Shown piece by piece: positions 32,116-39,906 of a DNA stretch of 51,648 nt. The position numbers and the translations under genes are program-made. Every line of letters starts with the position of its first letter. Positions within the stretch are counted from its first letter, which is position 1. The stretch comes from RGIG3102 sp045633415 (lineage in GTDB: Bacteria > Bacillota > Clostridia > Oscillospirales > Ruminococcaceae): contig JAZQYH010000090.1 of the NCBI GenBank assembly GCA_045633415.1, positions 1 to 51,648 of the forward strand, read 5' to 3'. Below the pieces are notes generated by a model that had not been told where the DNA came from, made no database searches, and was given only the letters and a program-made list of their open reading frames with translations.

Positions 32116-33486
32116 ATGAAAAAGGTTACATATTTTGACGTTGAGTATGCTAATTCACGTAATAAAGCAATATGCCAAATGGGGTTACTATGTGAAGATT
32201 ATAAAACCAGAGAACCATACTTCCCTGAAAAAGATATTTATATTAATCCAGACGATAAATTTGACGATATGTGCGTGAAAGTTCACGGAATTACTTTCGA
32301 AAAGGTATTGAATGAACCTAAATTTAATGCTGTATGGGATGAAATTGAAAAATATTTTACAAATACTGTAGTTATCGGACATAATGTTGCATCATCAGAC
32401 TTGGATGCATTGGTAAAAAATCTTAAAAGATACAATATTGATATTCCGGAGTTATATTATGTATGTACGCTTGAACTAGCGAGGGAATATATTCCAAGAT
32501 TTGCTGTGGAAGATTACAGAATGTCTTCTTTATGCAAATACTTTGATATAGACATAGATTCTGAACACAATGCTTTTGATGATGCTTGTGCAAATAGTGA
32601 TTTATTCAAAGCATTAGTTGAAGAATATGATATAGATGTGGATTCTGTAGTAAAAAAATATTCTCCAAAAAATTCTTGGGAATATTCACAATATATTTCT
32701 GCTCCAGAATTGCGAAAAGCTGTAAGTGATTTCTTTGGAGTAATAAGAGGATTCTCTATAGATGATGAAATTACATCAGAAGAACAGCAATATATAATTA
32801 ATTGGCGTGAAGCTAATTACAAATATTATGGACACATAGAAATAAAAGATATTGTCGATACAATAGACAGAATATTAGAGGATGGTATAATTACTGTATC
32901 TGAAATCACCACACTGCAAAGTGCTGTGAAAAAATATCTGGATGTTGTTTCAACATCACCGATTACATTATCAACCCAAATACTGAATGGTATAATGAAA
33001 GGTATCGTGGTGGACGGTAATGTGTCAGAGGAAGAAGGTATCCATCTTCGTCAGTGGTTATATGACAATATTTATTTATCTGGTCATTTTCCATTTGATA
33101 AACTTCTGGAAATTGTGGATAATGTTTTGGAAGATTCAATTATCACAAAAGAAGAGTCTGAATATATAACATCTGTTATTAATCAACTTCTTGACCCTGT
33201 GGATGCATTAAGAAAAGAAATCCATACTGTAGAAGGAAAACATGTATGTCTCAGTGGTAATTTTTCATATGGTGAAAAGTCTGCTGTAGAAGCGTATATT
33301 GTAGAACATGGTGGGGTCATAGATAAATCTGTAAAGAAAACTACAGATGTTTTAATGATTGGAAACAATGAGTGTGCGGCTTATTCAAATGGTACATACG
33401 GCACTAAAGTAAAAAAAGCTATGGAATACAATGAAAAAGGTTGCAACATTGAAATTATTAAAGAATCTGATTTTTTTGGTAAGTAA
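32116..33486 (+). CDS. DEDDh 3'-5' exonuclease with two TerB-like repeats and a BRCT domain
   Basis: The 456-residue protein has three parts. Residues 1-170 form a DnaQ-like exonuclease with all DEDDh positions: FDVE (Asp8, Glu10), HNVASSD (Asp95) and HNAFDD (His151, Asp156). Residues 206-275 and 290-360 are two TerB-like helical units repeating with an exact 84-residue period; each has acidic DxxI/V-S/T-xEE and LED-x-IIT-xx-E loops. Residues about 370-455 are a BRCT domain (GKHVCLSGNFSYGEKSAVEAYI...GG). AAGGAG fixes the ATG at 32116. Codon use (TTA, ATA, GGA, AAT) is much more AT-rich than neighbouring genes, suggesting horizontal acquisition. It sits alone between terminators. A DNA repair or defence role is plausible but unproven. 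Confidence 0.8.
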   Translation: MKKVTYFDVEYANSRNKAICQMGLLCEDYKTREPYFPEKDIYINPDDKFDDMCVKVHGITFEKVLNEPKFNAVWDEIEKYFTNTVVIGHNVASSDLDALVKNLKRYNIDIPELYYVCTLELAREYIPRFAVEDYRMSSLCKYFDIDIDSEHNAFDDACANSDLFKALVEEYDIDVDSVVKKYSPKNSWEYSQYISAPELRKAVSDFFGVIRGFSIDDEITSEEQQYIINWREANYKYYGHIEIKDIVDTIDRILEDGIITVSEITTLQSAVKKYLDVVSTSPITLSTQILNGIMKGIVVDGNVSEEEGIHLRQWLYDNIYLSGHFPFDKLLEIVDNVLEDSIITKEESEYITSVINQLLDPVDALRKEIHTVEGKHVCLSGNFSYGEKSAVEAYIVEHGGVIDKSVKKTTDVLMIGNNECAAYSNGTYGTKVKKAMEYNEKGCNIEIIKESDFFGK

Positions 33487-33547
33487 GAGATAAATAACTG
33501 TTTCAATTTACTTATTACAATTCTAAATTTTAATTATTGCAAAACAA

Positions 33548-33576
33548 AAAGCGCAGTTTTCACTGCGCTTTTTTGT
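33548..33576. terminator. bidirectional terminator after the exonuclease gene
   Basis: A 9-bp stem AAAGCGCAG / CTGCGCTTT with loop TTTTCA is followed by a T-run on the plus strand. It lies between convergent genes. Confidence 0.88.
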
Positions 33577-33584
33577 ATAATGTT

Positions 33585-34424
33585 TTAACCAAATATAATA
33601 AACAAACCTACCAGCATGCCTGCGATAGCTGAAAATGCAGGCCGTTTGCTGTGATACATAAGAATAGCCTGTGGCAGAATTTCACCAAATACAACATACA
33701 GCATTGCACCGCTGGCAAAACCAAGGCTTAAAGCAAGACCAAGAGGTCCCAGCTCGCCTAGCATAAAGCCAAGAAGAGCGCCGATAACAGTAGGAATACC
33801 AGATGACGCTGTAATTAAAACAGCCTTCCATTTTGCCATACCGCCTGCGATAAGAGGTACTGAAACAGCCATACCTTCAGGAATGTTGTGCATACCGATA
33901 AGAACAGCCAGAGTGATGGCCGCAGTGCCCATTACGGCATCATTGCTGGCGTAAGAAGCACCGATTGTCATACCCTCTGGTACATTGTGCAGTGCAATGG
34001 CACATACCATAACGATACCTGCAACAAACAGGGATAATTTGCTGTCTTTGTTGATATAGTGCTGATTCAGATGGTCACTGTGGATAAGTTCATCCAGGTC
34101 GTCAGCTGTTTTAGGGTGATTTTCATCAATATGTGGAACCTGTGGGTTTGTTTTGTGGTCGATAATCCGGTTCAGTAGGTAAATCACAGCTACGCCAATG
34201 GCAACTGATGCGATTACGATGCCTACACCTACTTCAGTTTCGATTGCTTCAACCACAAGGTCAAAGGAAACTACTGCCAGCATTACACCAGCGGCGAAAC
34301 TGAGCAACAAACTTACTACACGGTTGGAATCCTTTTGCAATAATGCACCTATAAGACCACCCAGACCAGTGCCTACAACACCAGCCAGAGTAGTGGTTAA
34401 AATTAAAGTACCTAATACTCCCAT
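33585..34424 (-). CDS. ZIP family divalent metal transporter
   Basis: The 279-residue protein has about eight membrane helices. A His/Asp-rich cytosolic loop (DENHPKTADDLDELIHSDHLNQH) lies between helices 3 and 4. The two ZIP hallmark helices carry LHNVPEGMTIG and MHNIPEGMAVSVPL, the metal pathway. The fold resembles ZupT/GufA-type zinc, iron or manganese importers. I chose the second ATG (34424), which is eight bases after GGAGA; the upstream ATG at 34430 is too close. A palindrome over its start site suggests metal-dependent repression. Confidence 0.92.
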   Translation of the reverse strand: MGVLGTLILTTTLAGVVGTGLGGLIGALLQKDSNRVVSLLLSFAAGVMLAVVSFDLVVEAIETEVGVGIVIASVAIGVAVIYLLNRIIDHKTNPQVPHIDENHPKTADDLDELIHSDHLNQHYINKDSKLSLFVAGIVMVCAIALHNVPEGMTIGASYASNDAVMGTAAITLAVLIGMHNIPEGMAVSVPLIAGGMAKWKAVLITASSGIPTVIGALLGFMLGELGPLGLALSLGFASGAMLYVVFGEILPQAILMYHSKRPAFSAIAGMLVGLFIIFG

Positions 34425-34437
34425 AATCATTCTCCTT

Positions 34438-34461
34438 CAGTTAGTTGTACTATGCTAACTG
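34438..34461 (-). promoter_or_regulatory. candidate metalloregulator operator, CAGTTAG / CTAACTG
   Basis: A 7-bp perfect inverted repeat (34438-34444 and 34455-34461) with a 10-base centre lies just downstream of the ZIP gene -10 and covers the expected transcription start. TTAG...CTAA half-sites resemble DtxR/IdeR/MntR-type operators. Spacing differs from the textbook box, so the regulator is uncertain. Confidence 0.5.
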
Positions 34462-34467
34462 ATATAT

Positions 34468-34496
34468 ATAATACCATTAAATGAAACAATAATCAA
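34468..34496 (-). promoter_or_regulatory. promoter of the ZIP transporter gene
   Basis: On the minus strand TTGATT (34496-34491) and TATTAT (34473-34468) are 17 bases apart. Confidence 0.7.
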
Positions 34497-34526
34497 TATA
34501 TTAATGTGCAGATATCTGAAAATAAA

Positions 34527-34550
34527 AACAGCCCTGTTGCCAGAGCTGTT
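34527..34550 (-). terminator. terminator after the phospholipase C-like gene
   Basis: The arms pair AACAGC and CTG with a single mismatch and a four-base loop. On the minus strand TTTTATTTTC follows. Confidence 0.85.
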
Positions 34551-34554
34551 TATT

Positions 34555-35439
34555 TTAGTCTATCACTACGCCTGTGTCGTAGCTTTTGTTGCCTATGTCT
34601 TCCATCAGGTCGCCCAGAGTATATATTCCTTTGAAATATTCAAGACCGATATTTATAGACTCTGCCGCAAGATAATCTGCACGCAGCAGGATGTTGTCCA
34701 GTGTTTCTATACTGTAAAGATTTGCTGCTTCATTTTTCCAGAAAGGAAATTCTGGTATTTCTCTTGTACAAGGCTGCATATGGCTCATAACAAAGCCGTC
34801 GCTGAATCTGAGACCTTTTTCAACCAGATATGCGGCTGGGAACTTGAATTTGTTTGGTGAATAGAAAAACTTTTTGATAAAACGAAAATCTTTGAAAGCC
34901 TGCAGGTATTCACTGCGAGGATAATTATGGTCTTCGTATGTTGCATCCACCGCTTTTTTCAGCAGGGCAACTATCTGGTTCAATGCCATTTTGTTCATTT
35001 CAGGGCAATAGCTGTCTACATCAGCCGCTGGATGACCAGTGGCTTTCATGCTTAATTTACTGTCCAGTGCACTTTCAAAAAATCCGTGACCTGCAGGAAT
35101 GTTGAAAGGTGAGCCATAGAGATTTGTTACATAATTTACATATGGATGCAAGGTGGAATCCAGGGCATAATGGCACAAGAATCCCAGACAATAGTCCTTC
35201 TGACTGTCTGTCTGTGCAAAGCGGAACAGGTTTTTCAGAAAAAGACCTGTTTTTTCTTTATGCATTTTATGACCTAAATCAGAAATTCGGTATTTTCTTG
35301 ATGGATTATACATCTGGTAGCAAAACAGCGGGTCAGGTCCGTTGGCACCCATTATAAAACTGTTTATATCACGGGGCACATATTTTGCGATTTCCAGCGC
35401 ATTTCTTGCATTGTACTGATGTGTATAATTATCTGCCAT
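34555..35439 (-). CDS. zinc-dependent phospholipase C-like protein, intracellular
   Basis: The 294-residue protein has the histidine/aspartate pattern of the zinc-dependent phospholipase C fold (PF00882 type): an early THQYNARNAL, GANGPDPLF, GHKMHKEK, FLCHYALDSTLHPYV and HGFFESALD. There is no signal peptide and no C-terminal lipid-binding domain, so it should be cytosolic and is not a secreted alpha-toxin. Function of these short forms is unknown; a phosphoester hydrolase role is inferred from the ligands. It starts 21 bases after the UMF1 transporter gene and is likely co-transcribed with it. Confidence 0.82.
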   Translation of the reverse strand: MADNYTHQYNARNALEIAKYVPRDINSFIMGANGPDPLFCYQMYNPSRKYRISDLGHKMHKEKTGLFLKNLFRFAQTDSQKDYCLGFLCHYALDSTLHPYVNYVTNLYGSPFNIPAGHGFFESALDSKLSMKATGHPAADVDSYCPEMNKMALNQIVALLKKAVDATYEDHNYPRSEYLQAFKDFRFIKKFFYSPNKFKFPAAYLVEKGLRFSDGFVMSHMQPCTREIPEFPFWKNEAANLYSIETLDNILLRADYLAAESINIGLEYFKGIYTLGDLMEDIGNKSYDTGVVID

Positions 35440-35460
35440 AATCTGGCCTTTCTGTAAATG

Positions 35461-36813
35461 TTATTTGTTTGTAACGTGGTTTTCTTTTACTTTTGGGAAA
35501 ACCATAAAGAACAGCACAGCGCCTGCCATAAAGATAAGCAGAACACTTAAAACACCCCAAGGGGAAGCCTGCCGGCTTACAGCGTCCAGAACTTCAGCAG
35601 GAGCAGATGCGTCGATACCCATGTTGTTCATGATTTTCTGCTGTGCAAAAGCTGTTGTCCAGCCGAAAAGTGTAGGCCCCATGATAGCGGAGAATTTGCC
35701 GAAAATATCATAGAAACCGAAGAATTCGCCACTGCGGTCTTTGTCTGGGATAAGTTTGCCGTACATACTGCGGCTCAGTGATTGGATACCGCCCTGGCTT
35801 GTAGCTATAAGTACGGCCAGCACCCAGAACTGCCATGCATGGCGCAGGAAGAAACCGAATACACAGATAAACATGTACATACAGATACCAAAACCAATCA
35901 TAGTTCTGGTGCCCAGTTTTTCACTGAGTTTTATGTACATCAGCGCAAATGGCAGACCCAGTACTTGTGTAAGGAGCAGTGCCAGCATCATCTGTGTGGA
36001 GTCTATGCCCAGAGATGAGCCGTAAATTGTGGACATATGGATAATAGTGTTTACACCATCGATATAGAAGAAATATGCAAGCAGGAAAACAAACATTTTC
36101 TTGTTGGCAAAAATTTCTTTTGCTGTGCCGCCCAGACCTTTCAAAGCCTCTTTAACAGCACCTTTGTGGTATTCAACACCGTTTTTCTGGTGTACGTTTT
36201 TGAAAAGTGGAACTGAGAAAACTGCCCACCACACTGCTGTCAGGGCGAATGCAACTGTAAGGCAAGTTGTCATCGGAATACCAACAAGGTTCATTACGAG
36301 GAATATTACCAGCGGAATTGTACTGCCGCCGATATAGCCCATGCCGTAACCCATGGTGGAAACTTTGTCCATTCTGTCGTCTGTGGTAACGTCTGTAAGG
36401 AATGAGTCGTAGTAAACGTTTGCGCCTGCATGACCGATACTGCAGATTATGTACAGCGCCAGAATAATAAGGCCTGTTCTCTCACTGCCAGCGGCAGAGG
36501 AAACGTCCATCTGTGGTGTGAATGCCAGTAATGCACATGCCAGAACACCTACTGCCATAAAGCCAGCAAACAGCTTTTTGCGCATTCCTTTAAAGTCGCC
36601 CAAAGCACCCAGCAGTGGTGCCAGCAATGCGCATACCAGCATTGCAAGGCTGGTGCCATAGCCCCATCTGTTGATGGCGGCAGAACTGTTTGCGCTGATT
36701 GTGTCGTAAAAAATAGGCAGGATTGTTACAATGATAACGCTTTCGGCACTGTTTGCCCAGTCATACATCATCCAGCTTTTTTCTTCTTTGGTAAAACCTT
36801 TCAAAAAATTCAT
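35461..36813 (-). CDS. UMF1-family MFS transporter
   Basis: The 450-residue protein has about 11-12 membrane helices and the family-defining YDWANSA near the N-terminus (MMYDWANSAESVIIV). Conserved loops GYGMGYIGG and SRSMYGKLIPDKDRSGEFFGFYDIFGKF follow. UMF1 proteins are related to yeast Atg22, a vacuolar amino acid effluxer; the bacterial substrate is unknown. I start it at 36813, with GGAGAG upstream; the 56-residue upstream extension is low-complexity and lacks homology. It forms an operon with the phospholipase C-like gene. Confidence 0.88.
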   Translation of the reverse strand: MNFLKGFTKEEKSWMMYDWANSAESVIIVTILPIFYDTISANSSAAINRWGYGTSLAMLVCALLAPLLGALGDFKGMRKKLFAGFMAVGVLACALLAFTPQMDVSSAAGSERTGLIILALYIICSIGHAGANVYYDSFLTDVTTDDRMDKVSTMGYGMGYIGGSTIPLVIFLVMNLVGIPMTTCLTVAFALTAVWWAVFSVPLFKNVHQKNGVEYHKGAVKEALKGLGGTAKEIFANKKMFVFLLAYFFYIDGVNTIIHMSTIYGSSLGIDSTQMMLALLLTQVLGLPFALMYIKLSEKLGTRTMIGFGICMYMFICVFGFFLRHAWQFWVLAVLIATSQGGIQSLSRSMYGKLIPDKDRSGEFFGFYDIFGKFSAIMGPTLFGWTTAFAQQKIMNNMGIDASAPAEVLDAVSRQASPWGVLSVLLIFMAGAVLFFMVFPKVKENHVTNK

Positions 36814-36844
36814 AATATCTCTCCGATTGAATGTGTATAGTTTA

Positions 36845-36873
36845 ATTGTAGCATTATTATTTTCAATAATCAA
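36845..36873 (-). promoter_or_regulatory. promoter of the UMF1 gene
   Basis: On the minus strand TTGATT (36873-36868) and TACAAT (36850-36845) are 17 bases apart. A TATTAT at 36951-36956 is the likely -10 of the divergent amidohydrolase gene, with a weak -35. Confidence 0.6.
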
Positions 36874-36993
36874 ATTATAATTTACATCTTCACTAAAATT
36901 GCACTGCATATTTTTAATACTGGTCAATAGTATTTCAGGCTGAAAAAATGTATTATAAATATAGCAGAACACAATACCCAAAAGGAGAAAATT

Positions 36994-38358
36994 ATGAAAA
37001 ATCGTATCAATGAAATTCTTGAAAACAAACGCAAATATTTTACAGATATAGCAGACTATATCTGGGCTAATCCTGAGCTGGCTTACAGAGAATACAAATC
37101 AGCAAAAGCACTTAAAGATGCTATGGTGGAATGTGGCTTTGAAGTGAGTGAAAATCTGGCAGGTATTGAAACAGCTTTCAAAGGTCAGTTTGGCTCTGGT
37201 CATCCTGTAATCGGCTTCCTTGGTGAATTCGACGCCCTTGCAGGTCTTTCACAGGAATCTATGAATCCTGAAAAATGCCCTATCGTTCCTGGCGCACCAG
37301 GTCATGGCTGTGGTCATAATGCCATAGGTACAGGCTGTCTTGCAGCTGCAGTTGCAATGAAAGAACTTATGGAAGAATACAAACTGCCAGGTACAGTTAT
37401 TGTTTACGGCTGTCCAGCAGAAGAACAGGGCTGTGGCAAATCCTTTATGGCAAGAGAAGGCATCTTCAATGAACTGGACGTAGCTATGGCTCCACATCCA
37501 AGTGATGGCAACAGCATTCTGGGCGTTTCCATGCTGGCAAACATTCAGGCAGAATTTACATTCCATGGTCATGCTGCCCACGCTGCCGCAAACCCAGACA
37601 AAGGCCGCAGTGCTCTGGACGCCGCTGACCTTATGATAGTTGGTGTGCAGTTCCTGCGTGAACATATCGTTCAGGAAGCAAGAATCCACCATGCTTATAT
37701 CGATGCAGGCGGTACATCACCTAACGTTGTACAGGCACAGGCAAAACTGCTGTTCTATATCCGTGCACCTAAAGGCTATCAGGTTAAAGAAATCTTTGCA
37801 CGAGTACAGGATGTAGCCCGTGGTGCCGCTATTATGACAGGCACTACAATGGACTTTGAAGTTAAATCAGCTATGACAGACCTGTTCAACAACGATGTAC
37901 TGGGCAAAGTATGTGAAGAAGCATGGGCAGAAACAGGTGAAACACCATTCAGCGAAAAAGCTTACGAAGTTGCAAAACTTATTGCCCCTGCAGTAGGTAA
38001 CCCAGCTGCAGAAGATGTGCTGGACCCATCCGTTCCAAAATATGTACGTATGAACTATGCTATGCCTGGTTCAACAGACGTAGGCGATGTTTCCTATGTG
38101 GTGCCAACAGTTATGATTATGTATGCTGCTGAATCCAAAGGCACACCTGGTCACTCATGGCAACTGGTTGCACAGTCTGGTACAGAACTGATGCATGACG
38201 CTATGATGCACAACGCCAAAGTTATGGCCCTTACAGGTATGAAGCTGGTACAGAATCCAGAACTTGTACAGCAGGCTATTGAAGAACACAAAGCATCAGG
38301 TGTAGTTTACGAATGTCTTATTCCAGCAGACGTAAAACCAGAAGCACAGGCTGAATAA
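36994..38358 (+). CDS. M20 family amidohydrolase (AbgB-like)
   Basis: The 454-residue protein has the M20D layout. The metal motif PGHGCGHNAIGTG (about 100-112), a GCPAEEQGCGKSFM stretch with the catalytic glutamate pair, and the dimerisation domain beginning FHGHAAHAAANPDKGRSALDA are present. The closest described type is the AbgB subunit of p-aminobenzoyl-glutamate hydrolase, but many related enzymes cleave other N-acyl amino acids or dipeptides. AAAGGAG precedes the ATG. The gene is alone, divergent from the UMF1 transporter, and no AbgA or AbgT partner is adjacent. Confidence 0.88.
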   Translation: MKNRINEILENKRKYFTDIADYIWANPELAYREYKSAKALKDAMVECGFEVSENLAGIETAFKGQFGSGHPVIGFLGEFDALAGLSQESMNPEKCPIVPGAPGHGCGHNAIGTGCLAAAVAMKELMEEYKLPGTVIVYGCPAEEQGCGKSFMAREGIFNELDVAMAPHPSDGNSILGVSMLANIQAEFTFHGHAAHAAANPDKGRSALDAADLMIVGVQFLREHIVQEARIHHAYIDAGGTSPNVVQAQAKLLFYIRAPKGYQVKEIFARVQDVARGAAIMTGTTMDFEVKSAMTDLFNNDVLGKVCEEAWAETGETPFSEKAYEVAKLIAPAVGNPAAEDVLDPSVPKYVRMNYAMPGSTDVGDVSYVVPTVMIMYAAESKGTPGHSWQLVAQSGTELMHDAMMHNAKVMALTGMKLVQNPELVQQAIEEHKASGVVYECLIPADVKPEAQAE

Positions 38359-38381
38359 AATCTGAATAACATAAAACACGA

Positions 38382-38417
38382 ATAATACCGCAGAGTTAAT
38401 CTGCGGTATTATCATTT
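38382..38417 (+). terminator. terminator after the amidohydrolase gene
   Basis: A 12-bp perfect stem ATAATACCGCAG / CTGCGGTATTAT with a 7-base loop is followed by CATTTT. Confidence 0.75.
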
Positions 38418-38441
38418 TAATAAGTATTTAAGTTGAAAATA

Positions 38442-38470
38442 TCTACACTTTATGATAATATTATTATGAT
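38442..38470 (+). promoter_or_regulatory. promoter candidate for rfbC
   Basis: TCTACA (38442-38447) and TATGAT (38465-38470) are 17 bases apart. An overlapping alternative is TTGAAA (38433-38438) with TAATAT (38456-38461). The 60-base leader contains a small GCGC...GCGC hairpin. Confidence 0.45.
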
Positions 38471-38531
38471 ATAGTGCGCAACTGCGCCATCATGATTTGA
38501 CAAATTAATTTTAATATAAGAGGTTTTCGAA

Positions 38532-39098
38532 ATGGCTAAATTTGAATTTATCAAAAACGAAATTGAAGGACTGGTTGTTATCAAACCAACTGTTTTTGGT
38601 GATGACCGTGGTTTCTTTATGGAAACATTCCACAAAGAAGAATTTGCAGCTGCAGGCATTACAAGAGAATTTGTACAGGACAACCATTCAAAAAGCAGTA
38701 AAGGTGTTCTCCGCGGTCTCCACTTCCAGACAGAAAACACACAGGGTAAACTTGTTCGTGTAATCAAAGGTGAAGTTTTTGACGTTGCAGTTGACTGCCG
38801 TCCACAGTCTGCTACTTTTGGCAAATGGTACGGTGTAACACTGTCTGAAGAAAACAAAGTACAGTTCTATGTACCAGAAGGCTTTGCACATGGCTTTGTA
38901 GTTCTTTCTGATGAAGCAGAATTTGTTTACAAATGCACAGACCTCTACAACCCAAAAGCAGAAGGTGGTATTCCATACAACGATGAAACAATCGGTATCG
39001 AATGGCCAGCACTGGACTGTGAAGTGAAACTCAGCGAAAAAGATAAAAAACATTCACCATTCGCACAGCAGACATTTGAATGGGCCAGAAAATTTTAA
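38532..39098 (+). CDS. rfbC: dTDP-4-dehydrorhamnose 3,5-epimerase
   Basis: The 188-residue cupin has the RfbC motifs DDRGFFMETFHKEEF, QDNHSKSSKGVLRGLHFQ (general base His64), GKLVRVIKGEVFDVAVDCR and FYVPEGFAHGFVVLSDEAEFVYK (Tyr133). It makes dTDP-4-keto-L-rhamnose in dTDP-rhamnose synthesis. The other three genes of the pathway (rfbA, rfbB, rfbD) are not in the window. It heads a polysaccharide export and glycosyltransferase operon, 19 bases before the ABC permease, which points to a rhamnose-containing glycan. Confidence 0.94.
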   Translation: MAKFEFIKNEIEGLVVIKPTVFGDDRGFFMETFHKEEFAAAGITREFVQDNHSKSSKGVLRGLHFQTENTQGKLVRVIKGEVFDVAVDCRPQSATFGKWYGVTLSEENKVQFYVPEGFAHGFVVLSDEAEFVYKCTDLYNPKAEGGIPYNDETIGIEWPALDCEVKLSEKDKKHSPFAQQTFEWARKF

Positions 39099-39117
39099 TT
39101 ACAAAGGTATTTAAATA

Positions 39118-39897
39118 ATGAAAACTAAAATTGCAAGCTTCTGGAAATACAGATTTCTTCTTTCAAATCTTATTAACAGAGACATAAAGGTAAAATATCG
39201 TCGTAGCAAACTGGGTATTCTCTGGAGTGTACTTAACCCATTGATGATGATGTGTGTTATGACATTGGTGTTTTCTCACTTTTTCCGTTTTGACATCGAA
39301 AACTATGCAGTATATATCCTCAGTGGTCAGCTGATGTTCAACTACTTTACTGAAAGTACAAACATGGCTATGGAAAGTGTAATAGGCTATGCCCCACTGA
39401 TTAAAAAGGTGTATGTGCCAAAATATGTGTTCCCACTTGAAAAAAGCTGTTTTGCATTTGTAAACATGCTTTTCTCCATGGTGGCACTTGTTGTGGTAAT
39501 GTTTGTTACAGGCGCACCTTTCCACGCTACAATCTTTTTATCCATCTACCCAATGCTCATGCTGTTTTTCTTCAGTCTGGGTATAGGTCTGTTCCTTTCA
39601 TCCTCAGCTATTTTCTTCCGCGATATTATCCATCTTTGGAGTGTATTCACAACAGCGCTGATGTATGCTTCTGCAATTATCTACCCAGTAAGCATGCTGG
39701 AAGGTTCTCTGATGGGCTACCTTATCTATCTCAACCCTATTTTCTGGTATGTGGATGCATTCAGACAGGTTGCTATTTACGGCAATACTCTCAGCATCGC
39801 ACATATTGCGGTTTGTGCCGGCTGTGCAGTTGTATCTATGATTGTAGGTGCAAAAGTGTTCAAAAACGGTCAGGACAGATTTATTCTGTACATTTAG
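39118..39897 (+). CDS. polysaccharide ABC transporter permease (Wzm/TagG-like)
   Basis: The 259-residue ABC-2 type permease has six membrane segments. The N-terminal cytosolic stretch NLINRDIKVKYRRSKLGILWSVLNPL is typical of Wzm, TagG and RgpC permeases, and ends with the conserved YLNPIFWYVDAFRQ loop. Together with the next gene it should export an undecaprenyl-linked polysaccharide across the membrane. AAAGG precedes the ATG. The ATPase starts 9 bases after its stop. Confidence 0.93.
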   Translation: MKTKIASFWKYRFLLSNLINRDIKVKYRRSKLGILWSVLNPLMMMCVMTLVFSHFFRFDIENYAVYILSGQLMFNYFTESTNMAMESVIGYAPLIKKVYVPKYVFPLEKSCFAFVNMLFSMVALVVVMFVTGAPFHATIFLSIYPMLMLFFFSLGIGLFLSSSAIFFRDIIHLWSVFTTALMYASAIIYPVSMLEGSLMGYLIYLNPIFWYVDAFRQVAIYGNTLSIAHIAVCAGCAVVSMIVGAKVFKNGQDRFILYI

Positions 39898-39906
39898 GAG
39901 GTTGCT

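Noticed and set aside
34555..35439. Alpha-toxin-like secreted phospholipase C
   Set aside because: There is no signal peptide and no C-terminal membrane-binding domain; only the fold's metal-ligand pattern is shared.
36814..36981. 56-residue N-terminal extension of the UMF1 transporter
   Set aside because: The family begins just before the YDWANSA motif and GGAGAG lies before the ATG at 36813; the extension covers the promoter TTGATT-N17-TACAAT.
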